A stretch of DNA of 63,295 bases from Prolixibacteraceae bacterium. Its GTDB lineage: Bacteria > Bacteroidota > Bacteroidia > Bacteroidales > Prolixibacteraceae. The notes beneath the pieces are model-generated. The model was not told where the DNA came from. It was given only the letters and a program-made list of their open reading frames with translations, and searched no databases. The position numbers were made by a program, and so were the translations under genes. Below, in pieces: positions 1-7,944 of the stretch (its first letter is position 1; each line of letters opens with the position of its first letter). The DNA is taken from NCBI GenBank assembly GCA_003537645.1, contig DPRM01000107.1, forward strand, positions 1-63,295, written 5' to 3'.

Positions 1-30
1 TATTTTAGTCGGTCAATAATGATTTGTTAT

Positions 31-69
31 TTACTGCGACTGCTTACTGCGACTGAACACTGCTCACTG
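31..69. repeat. Short tandem ACTGCGACTG-type intergenic repeat
   Basis: Two exact copies of TTACTGCGACTG (31-42 and 44-55) are followed by a degenerate copy ending in ACTGCTCACTG (59-69). The same decamer ACTGCGACTG appears in reverse complement at 61145-61156. It lies just downstream of the radical SAM gene and looks like non-coding intergenic repeat DNA. No function can be assigned. Confidence 0.6.
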
Positions 70-1347
70 TCTTAACGCGGGCATATTCGGTTGAAACAGT
101 TTCAACTGAAAGGCGCCATCGTTTCCAACAGGTTTCTTCTCAAGCAAAATCTGGCGAACGATTTCGGGTTTTAAATCCTGAATATTTTGAGTGCGAAGTT
201 CGTTACAAGTGATGAAATAACGTGCGCGTTTCATTACCACACCCATCTTTTGAAGGTGCGAAGAGTTTAACCGGTTGTGTTTTCGGGCCAGTAAAATGAG
301 CTGTACCGAATGAGTGCCAATTCCCGGAACGCGAAGCAGCATCAGCGGATCGGCTTTATTGATGTCAACTGGGAACAGATGTGGGTTTCGCAAAGCCCAT
401 GTCACTTTCGGGTCGAGATCCAAATCGAGATTCGGATTTTCGGTATTTACAATTTCACTGGCTTTGAACCCGTAAAAACGCAACAGCCAGTCGGCCTGAT
501 ACAAGCGGTGTTCGCGGCGGAGTGGGGGAGTGTTCAGGGCAGGCAAACGGCTGTCGTAACTATTTACGGGAATGTATCCCGAATAATAAACGCGCTTGAG
601 ATCGCGCCGTGAATACAAGGCCGATGAAAGCTTCAGGATAGTATGATCGGTATCGTTGGTGGCTCCTATTATCAGTTGTGTGCTTTGGCCTGATGGACTG
701 AAGAGTGGCGCGCTTCGGTGTTTTTTACGTTCTTCCTTCGATTCAAGAATGTTGGTCGATATGATTTTCATTGGTTCCAATACACTTTGAAAATCCTTGT
801 CAGGAGCCAGCAGTTTAAGATTGTTTTCGGTAGGTATTTCAATGTTTACACTCAAACGGTCGGCCCACAAACCTGCCTCGGCAATCAGTTGCTGACTGGC
901 GCCGGGAATTGCTTTGAGGTGAATGTACCCGTTGTATTTATGCTCAGTGCGGAGCAGTTTGGCTACACCAACCATTCTTTCCATCGTATAATCCGGGTTT
1001 CGCAACACACCCGAACTGAGGAAAAGTCCTTCGATGTAATTGCGGCGATAAAATTCGATGGTCAGGCTGGCGATTTCTTCAGGAGTAAACGAAGTTCGTG
1101 GAATGTCGTTGCTTTTGCGGTTGATACAATAGGCACAGTCGTAAATGCAAAAGTTGCTAAGCATGATTTTCAGGAGCGAAATGCAGCGCCCGTCTTCAGC
1201 AAAACTATGGCAGATACCCCATGCTGCGGCATTTCCGATACCACCATTTGAGTTGCTCCGCTTGGTTCCGCTCGAAGCGCACGACACGTCGTATTTGGCT
1301 GCTCCGGCTAAAATATTCAATTTTTCGAGGCTGGTTTCCGAAATCAT
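64..1347 (-). CDS. Radical SAM protein linked to DNA modification/repair (TIGR03916-type)
   Basis: 427 aa, cytosolic. A radical SAM iron-sulfur motif CX3CX2C is visible at Cys67, Cys71 and Cys74. A C-terminal helix-hairpin-helix segment (around residues 330-360, with LLRVPGIG) suggests DNA contact. This architecture matches the family annotated as putative DNA modification/repair radical SAM protein, which is usually encoded next to a uracil-DNA-glycosylase-like partner. That partner would lie beyond the left edge, downstream of this gene, and cannot be confirmed. The start is ATG at 1347. The reaction catalysed is unknown. Family assignment is good; role in repair is inferred from the family. 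Confidence 0.85.
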   Translation of the reverse strand: MISETSLEKLNILAGAAKYDVSCASSGTKRSNSNGGIGNAAAWGICHSFAEDGRCISLLKIMLSNFCIYDCAYCINRKSNDIPRTSFTPEEIASLTIEFYRRNYIEGLFLSSGVLRNPDYTMERMVGVAKLLRTEHKYNGYIHLKAIPGASQQLIAEAGLWADRLSVNIEIPTENNLKLLAPDKDFQSVLEPMKIISTNILESKEERKKHRSAPLFSPSGQSTQLIIGATNDTDHTILKLSSALYSRRDLKRVYYSGYIPVNSYDSRLPALNTPPLRREHRLYQADWLLRFYGFKASEIVNTENPNLDLDLDPKVTWALRNPHLFPVDINKADPLMLLRVPGIGTHSVQLILLARKHNRLNSSHLQKMGVVMKRARYFITCNELRTQNIQDLKPEIVRQILLEKKPVGNDGAFQLKLFQPNMPALRQ

Positions 1348-1385
1348 TGCTGTTTGTTTTATGTTGAAATTGACAATATTTTAAT

Positions 1386-1407
1386 CAAAACTATCTAAAC
1401 AAGATAG
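1386..1407 (-). promoter_or_regulatory. Possible promoter -7 element with overlapping inverted repeat
   Basis: On the minus strand 1393-1386 reads TAGTTTTG, matching the Bacteroidota -7 consensus TAnnTTTG, about 40 bases upstream of the radical SAM start. It overlaps an inverted repeat CTATC-N7-GATAG (1391-1407) that could be an operator. No good -33 TTG is present at the right distance, so the call is weak. Confidence 0.35.
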
Positions 1408-1623
1408 CGGAAACATTGAAAATTATAAATAGGTTTTCGATAAATGTTTTGCGAAAAATTCAGCAATTTCTGTTTATTAGGCTTATTCTGAATATTATGC
1501 TTAAAATTTCGCCTTCAATTTGGTGTTTATTCATTTTTTTGTTTTTAAATTTATAGGAGAAGTCGCAAAATAATTGACTTAAGTATGCATTGACGAACTT
1601 TTACCTTTTAATAACACTTTCTG

Positions 1624-3165
1624 ATGTCCGAACAAAAACTGAATGTATTGTATCTGGAGGATAATATGTCGGATGCCGAACTGATTATCTCCAAGTTAAA
1701 ATCTGAAGGGTTTCAATTTCAGGTTAAACTGGTGACAGACGAGAAGACTTATACCGAGAATATCAATTCCGGATCGTTCGATTTAATACTTTCTGATTAC
1801 AACCTTCCGTCGTACAACGGGATGGCTGCGTTGAAACTTGCCCATCAAAAGTGTCCGCAGGTGCCGTTTATTTGCGTTTCGGGAGCAATTGGCGAAGATT
1901 TGGCTGTTGAAATGCTGAAAGAAGGCGCTGTTGATTATGTACTGAAAGATAAGTTGGGGAAATTACCGCTGGCCATACACAGAGCTTTGAACGAAATACT
2001 TGAACGTAAGGCCCGGGATATTGCTGAAAGAGAATTGCATAAATTATCGCAGGCAGTTGAAAGTAATCCGGTGTCTATCGCAATTACAAATATTCAAGGT
2101 ATTGTTGAATACGCCAATCCGCGTTTTTATGAGTTGTGCGGTTATAGCAGTCATGAAATTCTTGGACATAAAACCAGCATGTTAAAATCGGGTCAGATGC
2201 CCCCCGATGTGTATAAAGAGCTTTGGCAGACAATCTTATCAGGAAAAGTATGGCATGGTGAGCTGATCAATAAAAACAAAAATGGAGAGCTCTACTGGGT
2301 CAATATATCAATTTCGGCAATCGTTGAAAAAGATGGCATCATTACGCACTTTGTTTCTGTTACTGAAGATATTACAGAGAAAAAGAGGAGTGAACAAGAG
2401 TTGATCAAAGCGAAGGAAAAGGCAATAGAAAGCGATCTGTTAAAATCAACTTTTCTGGCCAACATGTCCCACGAAATCCGGACGCCGCTCAACAGTATTA
2501 TTGGGTTTTCTGAATTACTGGCTGATGCAGATTTTGACGAAAATCAAAAATCAGAGTTTATCCGGACGATTATCCAGAATGGCAACAATCTTTTGTCAGT
2601 AATCAGCGATATTATTGACATTTCGAAGCTTGATTCAGGTCAGGTTACGATTCGAAAGAAAGTGGTTTATGTGTCACAGTTGGTAAATGATGTTCAAAAA
2701 GATTTTTTTTACAAGGCGAAAGAAAAAGGTGTCGGGTTGCGTGTAGTTCATCCTCTATCTGATCATGAGATTTTGCTTGAAAGCGATGTTGATCGTATAA
2801 GACAGATATTTAACAATCTGGCTGGCAATGCTGTAAAATTTACTGATTCAGGATACATCGAAATCAGTTACAATGTTAAAAATGATTTTATTGTATTCAG
2901 GGTAAAAGATACAGGAATCGGAATTCCATCCGATTTTCAGAAAAAAATATTCGAGCGCTTCAGTCAGGTTGATTCAGGTTTTACCCGAAAATATGGTGGC
3001 AATGGTCTTGGTCTGGCTATTACAAAAAACCTGGTTGAATTGTTGGGCGGTAAAATATGGGTCAATTCCGAGCCGGAACAGGGTTCGTCGTTTTACTTTT
3101 CATTGCCTTACCGGCAAGAGTTGAAGTCGAATATTTCCGAAAATTCATCCAGAGAAAAGGCCTGA
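1624..3165 (+). CDS. Soluble histidine kinase with N-terminal receiver and PAS domain
   Basis: 513 aa with no membrane segment. Domain order: receiver (about 5-125, phospho-acceptor Asp58 in LILSDYNLP), PAS (about 140-255), HisKA with His283 in NMSHEIRTPLN, and HATPase (N box NNLAGNAVKF, DTGIGIP, GNGLGLAI). Placing a receiver before a kinase suggests that it takes phosphate or a signal from another kinase and relays it onward; PAS would sense a cytosolic cue. It is an orphan: no output regulator is adjacent. The ATG at 1624 starts directly at the receiver domain. Downstream lies a strong terminator. Target unknown. Confidence 0.9.
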   Translation: MSEQKLNVLYLEDNMSDAELIISKLKSEGFQFQVKLVTDEKTYTENINSGSFDLILSDYNLPSYNGMAALKLAHQKCPQVPFICVSGAIGEDLAVEMLKEGAVDYVLKDKLGKLPLAIHRALNEILERKARDIAERELHKLSQAVESNPVSIAITNIQGIVEYANPRFYELCGYSSHEILGHKTSMLKSGQMPPDVYKELWQTILSGKVWHGELINKNKNGELYWVNISISAIVEKDGIITHFVSVTEDITEKKRSEQELIKAKEKAIESDLLKSTFLANMSHEIRTPLNSIIGFSELLADADFDENQKSEFIRTIIQNGNNLLSVISDIIDISKLDSGQVTIRKKVVYVSQLVNDVQKDFFYKAKEKGVGLRVVHPLSDHEILLESDVDRIRQIFNNLAGNAVKFTDSGYIEISYNVKNDFIVFRVKDTGIGIPSDFQKKIFERFSQVDSGFTRKYGGNGLGLAITKNLVELLGGKIWVNSEPEQGSSFYFSLPYRQELKSNISENSSREKA

Positions 3166-3186
3166 TTTATTGAAAGTTCACAGCAA

Positions 3187-3228
3187 AAAAAAGAGTGGCT
3201 GCCTCAAACGAGGCAGCCACTCTTTTTT
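3187..3228. terminator. Bidirectional rho-independent terminator
   Basis: Perfect 19-bp stem (3187-3205 with 3210-3228), 4-base loop AAAC, A-tract on one side and T-tract on the other. It separates the convergent sensor kinase and nrdJ and should work in both directions. Confidence 0.9.
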
Positions 3229-3251
3229 GTTCCAACTGAAAATCTGACTTA

Positions 3252-5807
3252 TCAACCACATTTTGATGATCCGCAGTCGGGGCAGGTGAGACAGCCTTCC
3301 TGATAGATTACATTGTGTGACCCACATTCTTCGCAAACAGCGTTTTCTGCAGCAGTTCCGTCAGGCACATATTTCTTCAGAGCACGCGCTACTCCGGCTT
3401 TCCAGCTGTTAATCGTTTCGTTGTCGAACTGAAGACTGGTAACCGTATCAACCACTTTGTGGATAGGCATTCCATGGCGCAGAATTCCGGAGATAAGCTT
3501 GGCATAATTCCAGAATACAGGATTAAATTTGAATGACAGTCCTTCGATCGTGGTTTTGTACCCGCGTTTGTTGACATATTGAAAGTCGTATCGTTTGCTT
3601 CCGTCGGGTTCAACATTTTTAATGATTTTTCCGCCAGTTATGGTGCGGGGAAGTAAAATCCCATCCTCGTCGTCAGAAAGACCGGTGAAAATTTCGTACG
3701 GACGACCATCGATGGTTCCGATGAAAGCCACCCATTTGTCTTTCGAATTCTGGAAACGTACAACATCTGCTTCCAATTCTGTTGGCCTTTTGGTTGGGAA
3801 AATGCTGTCTTTGGTTTCTTCCTCTTTTTTGTGCGAGATGAGCACACCTGAGCGGCAACCGTCGCGATAAACCGTAACTCCCTTGCAACCGCTTTTCCAT
3901 GCCTCGATATAAAGTTTGCCTACCAGTTCTTCGTCGGCATCGGCTGGCAAATTGATGGTTACGCTGATGGAATGATCTACCCATTTCTGAATTTTTCCCT
4001 GCATCCGCACTTTGTTCATCCAGTCAACATCGTTCGAAGTTGCTTTGTAGTATGGCGATTTGGCAATCAGCAGATCAAGCTCTTCGTTTGAGTAGTTTTT
4101 GCTAAGGTCGTATCCGTTTATTTCCATCCAGTTTTTGAACTGGTGGTGGAAAACGATGTATTCTTCCCACGAATCGCCCACTTCGTCAACGAAGTCAACT
4201 TTTACATCTTTGTCGTTCGGATTTACTTTGCGGCGACGTTTGTAAACAGGCATAAATACCGGCTCAATTCCTGAAGTAGTTTGCGTCATCAGGCTGGTTG
4301 TTCCGGTTGGTGCAATTGTTAGCAGAGCGATATTGCGACGGCCGTATTTTACCATGTCCTGATATAATTGTTCGTCTTCGGCACACAAACGTTTGATCAT
4401 CGGGTTGTTCTTTTCGCGCTCGGTGCTGTAAATTGCGAAGGCGCCACGTTCTTTTGCCATGTTCACCGACGAGCGGTAGGCTTCAATAGCCACTGTTTTG
4501 TGAATTTCTTCGCTGAAATCAGTCGCATCGTCGCTTCCATAGCGCAATCCAAGTGAAGCGAGCATATCTCCTTCAGCTGTGATTCCAACACCTGTGCGTC
4601 GTCCTTCTTTTGCTTTGGTCTGTATTTTTAACCACATCGAGCGTTCAATGTGTTTAATTTCTTCGTTTTCAGGATCTTCATCAATTTTTCCGAGAATACC
4701 ATTAATTTTTTCCAGTTCAAGATCGATGATGTCGTCCATCATCCGTTGGGCATAAGCAACGTGTTCTTTGAATAGTTCGAAATTGAATTTTGCTTTAGGG
4801 GTAAATGGATTCTCAACGTACGAATTCAGGTTGACGGCAATCAAACGGCAGCTGTCATAAGGGCAAAGTGGAATTTCTCCGCAAGGATTGGTAGAAACCG
4901 TTTTATAGCCCAGATCAGCATAACAATCCGGAACCGATTCTTTAATGATGGTATCCCAAAACAGGATTCCGGGTTCTGCCGATTTCCATGCATTGTGAAC
5001 AATTTTTTTCCAAAGGTTGGTTGCGTCAATTTCCTTGACGTATTTTGGATGTTTTGAGTCAATCGGATATTGGGTCATATATTTTTCGCCCGATTCGACT
5101 GCCTGCATAAAATCATTGTGGATTTTTACTGAAACATTTGCCCCTGTAACTTTTCCCTGATCCATTTTTGCATCGATGAACGATTCGGCATCCGGATGTT
5201 TAACTGAAACCGACAACATTAAAGCGCCGCGGCGTCCATCCTGTGCTACTTCGCGGGTCGAATTTGAATAACGCTCCATAAAAGGAACAATACCGGTTGA
5301 GGTAAGCGCTGAGTTTTTTACAGGCGAGCCTTTTGGCCTGATGTGAGAAAGATCGTGACCAACACCACCGCGGCGTTTCATCAGCTGAACCTGTTCCTGA
5401 TCAACTTTCAGAATTCCCCCGTACGAATCGGAGTTTCCTTCGTTACCAATCACAAAACAGTTCGACAATGATGCAATCTGGAAATCGTTACCGATACCGG
5501 TCATTGGTCCCCCCTGGGGTACGATGTATTTAAAATCTTTCAGAAGATCGAAAATCTGTTCTTCACTCATCGGATTTTCGTAATTTCTCTCAATTCTGGC
5601 AATTTCCGACGCCAGGCGACGGTGCATATCATCAGGAGTAAGTTCGTAGAGATTTCCGAACGAATCCTTCAGTGCATACTTGTTTACCCAGACCCTTGCA
5701 GCAAGGTCGTCTCCCTTGAAGTATTCCTGTGAAGCGATGAATGCTTCTTCCTGGGAGTAAGTTTTTTTGCCCGATAAGGGCTCAATTGCCACGTTCTTGA
5801 ATGTCAT
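3252..5807 (-). CDS. nrdJ: Adenosylcobalamin-dependent (class II) ribonucleotide reductase
   Basis: 851 aa. Reduces ribonucleotides to deoxyribonucleotides using adenosylcobalamin to make the thiyl radical. The catalytic Asn-Cys-Glu signature is visible as NPCGE (Asn307, Cys309, Glu311) and a redox cysteine sits in SNCFVI (Cys117). The C-terminus is cysteine rich (CEC...CPDCG...CG), the zinc-ribbon/redox tail typical of NrdJ. Length fits the family. A single gene suffices because class II enzymes need no radical-generating subunit. The upstream region carries NrdR-like boxes. No cobalamin riboswitch consensus was recognised. Start ATG at 5807. Confidence 0.95.
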   Translation of the reverse strand: MTFKNVAIEPLSGKKTYSQEEAFIASQEYFKGDDLAARVWVNKYALKDSFGNLYELTPDDMHRRLASEIARIERNYENPMSEEQIFDLLKDFKYIVPQGGPMTGIGNDFQIASLSNCFVIGNEGNSDSYGGILKVDQEQVQLMKRRGGVGHDLSHIRPKGSPVKNSALTSTGIVPFMERYSNSTREVAQDGRRGALMLSVSVKHPDAESFIDAKMDQGKVTGANVSVKIHNDFMQAVESGEKYMTQYPIDSKHPKYVKEIDATNLWKKIVHNAWKSAEPGILFWDTIIKESVPDCYADLGYKTVSTNPCGEIPLCPYDSCRLIAVNLNSYVENPFTPKAKFNFELFKEHVAYAQRMMDDIIDLELEKINGILGKIDEDPENEEIKHIERSMWLKIQTKAKEGRRTGVGITAEGDMLASLGLRYGSDDATDFSEEIHKTVAIEAYRSSVNMAKERGAFAIYSTEREKNNPMIKRLCAEDEQLYQDMVKYGRRNIALLTIAPTGTTSLMTQTTSGIEPVFMPVYKRRRKVNPNDKDVKVDFVDEVGDSWEEYIVFHHQFKNWMEINGYDLSKNYSNEELDLLIAKSPYYKATSNDVDWMNKVRMQGKIQKWVDHSISVTINLPADADEELVGKLYIEAWKSGCKGVTVYRDGCRSGVLISHKKEEETKDSIFPTKRPTELEADVVRFQNSKDKWVAFIGTIDGRPYEIFTGLSDDEDGILLPRTITGGKIIKNVEPDGSKRYDFQYVNKRGYKTTIEGLSFKFNPVFWNYAKLISGILRHGMPIHKVVDTVTSLQFDNETINSWKAGVARALKKYVPDGTAAENAVCEECGSHNVIYQEGCLTCPDCGSSKCG

Positions 5808-6132
5808 AGTGCCAAAAATTTTGATCTTTAATAATTGTTAATCGGTTGTAATCCTGAAGAAAAAACAGGAAAATATAAGTCTGTTTTGATGTATGCAATA
5901 TATAGTATGCATTCAAAAAAAAGAACACTAAATTAGAAATACATTTTGGAAGTTATCAACTTTGTAGTGTTAGTATATTGAAAATCAAATTATTAACAAA
6001 TTAAATGTTGAAAAAAGTTTCCAAAAATGAAAATTGTTTTCTAAAAATATAAGAGGAGGATTCCTTTAATGTGACTGAGTTAAAGCTGGTTGTAGTTATG
6101 GCAAACGGAGTTTGTTCAAAAGTGGCGGGTAT
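5808..6132. other. Intergenic region between waaA and nrdJ
   Basis: No gene was recognised in these 325 bases. The region holds the nrdJ 5' leader and the NrdR-like boxes at 5893-5939. A short plus-strand frame from 6071 is only a shadow of the waaA 3' end. No B12-box sequence was seen. Confidence 0.6.
5893..5939 (-). promoter_or_regulatory. Candidate tandem NrdR boxes upstream of nrdJ
   Basis: Positions 5896-5905 read CAATATATAG, an exact match to the NrdR core CWATATATWG. A second, degenerate box acaCTAAATTAGaaa (core 5928-5936) lies about 31-32 bp away centre to centre, which is the usual spacing of paired NrdR boxes (three helical turns). NrdR is the ATP/dATP-sensing repressor of ribonucleotide reductase genes. 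The first box is strong; the second is one base short. Confidence 0.65.
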
Positions 6133-7371
6133 TCAATATTTGTTAAAAACTTTGTCGATGATTGTTTGTGTTGCTCCCAAATTTTGTTGTGTAAAACTTC
6201 GGCACGATTCAGTAATGTCAGCTCTCTTTTTACTGTCCGAAAGGAGTGACTCCAGAATGGTTTTTAATGCTGAAGAATCGTTTACCGGATAGGCTATACC
6301 AAGTTCAACCATTGTGGTTGCTTCCTTGAATTTCGTGTAATTAGGGCCAAAAACTATTGGCATTCCAAATATTGCCGCTTCGAGTGTATTGTGAATTCCA
6401 ACCCCGAAACCACCACCGATATAAGCCAAATCGGCGTATTTGTAAACCGACGAAAGTAATCCGATTGTGTCAATAATCATTACCTGTTTGTTCATAACTG
6501 CTTCGCCAGTGGCTTCTGTATAACAAATAACCTGGGTTTTCAACTCGGTTATTAACCGATTGATGTTCGCAGGTTTTGTTTCGTGGGGTGCGATCACAAA
6601 TTTCGTTTCAGGATGAGAATGAATATATTCGATCAACATCTCTTCGTCAGGTTTCCATGTGCTTCCGGCAACTACCAATTGGCTGTTTCCTTTGAATTTT
6701 TCTATGAGCTGAATGTCTTTTCCGTTACGGGCAATCTCGGCAACACGGTCGAAACGGGTGTCGCCTGCCTTTGTCACATTCGTCAGGCCGATATTGCCAA
6801 GTAATTTAACCGATTGTTCATCCTGAACAAAAAAGTGTCTGAATCCGAAAAGCAGATCGCGGTACCATTTACCCCACGGCGTGTTTTTAAAGAATTGCTG
6901 GTTTTCGCGGAAAATGGAAGAAACCAGGTAAAGCGGAATGTTCTTGTTTTTAAGTTCCGTGATGTAATGGAACCAGAATTCGTATTTTACAAAGAAAACG
7001 ATTTCAGGATCAACCAGTTCAATCAGTTTTTGAGCATTCTTTTTTGTGTCGGCTGGCAAATAGTAAATATAGTCGGCCAGTTCGTAGTTTTTTCTGATTT
7101 CATATCCTGAAGGCGAAAAGAATGTCAGGAAAATCCGGTATTCAGGATATTGTTTTTTGATGGCCTCAATCAATGGACGGCCTTGCTCAAATTCGCCCAA
7201 TGAAGCACAATGTACCCAGGCAATTGGGCGGTCGTGTTTTATAACTTTTGGTAATTCAGCGAAAAAGCGTTTCCGTCCTTCACATATCTGTTTGGCTTTT
7301 GTGTTGAAAGGCGCTGACAGCTTTATCAGTATGGAATAAATGAATATTGAGAGGTTATAAAGGGCATTCAT
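6133..7371 (-). CDS. waaA: 3-deoxy-D-manno-octulosonic acid (Kdo) transferase
   Basis: 412 aa. Transfers Kdo from CMP-Kdo to lipid IVA in lipopolysaccharide assembly at the inner membrane. A hydrophobic N-terminal anchor (about residues 5-22) is followed by the GT30 N-domain with the catalytic-glutamate motif HCASLGEFEQG, then a GT-B C-domain with GGGFGVGIHNTLEAA and a conserved region around FGPNYTKF. Length is normal. The neighbour upstream on the same strand is rnhA (57-base gap), so the two may be cotranscribed. Confidence 0.94.
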   Translation of the reverse strand: MNALYNLSIFIYSILIKLSAPFNTKAKQICEGRKRFFAELPKVIKHDRPIAWVHCASLGEFEQGRPLIEAIKKQYPEYRIFLTFFSPSGYEIRKNYELADYIYYLPADTKKNAQKLIELVDPEIVFFVKYEFWFHYITELKNKNIPLYLVSSIFRENQQFFKNTPWGKWYRDLLFGFRHFFVQDEQSVKLLGNIGLTNVTKAGDTRFDRVAEIARNGKDIQLIEKFKGNSQLVVAGSTWKPDEEMLIEYIHSHPETKFVIAPHETKPANINRLITELKTQVICYTEATGEAVMNKQVMIIDTIGLLSSVYKYADLAYIGGGFGVGIHNTLEAAIFGMPIVFGPNYTKFKEATTMVELGIAYPVNDSSALKTILESLLSDSKKRADITESCRSFTQQNLGATQTIIDKVFNKY

Positions 7372-7428
7372 TCAGTAATATTTTAGGGGCAAAAGTAATT
7401 TTTTTTGAGTCCGATTGTTACAGTTCAG

Positions 7429-7884
7429 TTACAGGCTCGCAAGGTAACCAAGGTCTTTTTTCAGTCGTGGTTGCATCGAGGCTTCAACAGCCAGTTGGTC
7501 GCACCTTTCGTTTTCCGGAATATTTGCATGACCTTTTACCCAAACGAATTTCACTTTGTGTTTTTGATAAACTTTCAGGAAGCGCATCCAAAGATCCTGA
7601 TTTTTTTTGCCTTTGAACCTGATTTTAACCCAATTCCATATCCAGCCTTTTTCAACGGCATCGGCAACATATTTCGAGTCGGTGTAAATGGTCACCTGCG
7701 AATTCTCAATTTTTAATGCTTCCAATGCGATAATCACGGCCAGCAGTTCCATGCGGTTGTTGGTTGTCAGTTCAAATCCATCGGATAATTCTTTTCTGAA
7801 TTGTCCCGACATAAGAACAGCTCCGTATCCTCCCGGCCCCGGATTTCCGCGTGCAGCACCATCAGTATAGATTGTAATATTCAT
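7429..7884 (-). CDS. rnhA: Ribonuclease HI
   Basis: 151 aa. Cleaves the RNA strand of RNA-DNA hybrids. The catalytic carboxylates are in place: Asp8 (YTDGAA), Glu46 (NNRMELLA), Asp69 (YTDSKYV) and Asp129 (NERCDQLA). VKGHA, carrying the conserved histidine, is also present. Full length and no extra hybrid-binding domain. Lies 57 bases upstream of waaA. A -7-like TATTTTTG falls inside the loop of the terminator just upstream (7914-7907), so its promoter may overlap that hairpin. Confidence 0.96.
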   Translation of the reverse strand: MNITIYTDGAARGNPGPGGYGAVLMSGQFRKELSDGFELTTNNRMELLAVIIALEALKIENSQVTIYTDSKYVADAVEKGWIWNWVKIRFKGKKNQDLWMRFLKVYQKHKVKFVWVKGHANIPENERCDQLAVEASMQPRLKKDLGYLASL

Positions 7885-7896
7885 GTTCCAGAAATA

Positions 7897-7924
7897 GAAA
7901 GACCCGCAAAAATACGGGTCTTTC
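7897..7924 (-). terminator. Rho-independent terminator of the S46 peptidase gene
   Basis: A 10-bp perfect stem (7897-7906 with 7915-7924), 8-base loop, with a T-rich run following on the minus strand. It lies 20 bases after the peptidase stop codon. Confidence 0.75.
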
Positions 7925-7944
7925 GGTATAATAAAAATACAAAT

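Noticed and set aside
5808..6132. Cobalamin riboswitch upstream of nrdJ
   Set aside because: Expected for a B12-linked gene in principle, but no B12-box consensus or suitable fold was seen; NrdR-like boxes explain the region better.
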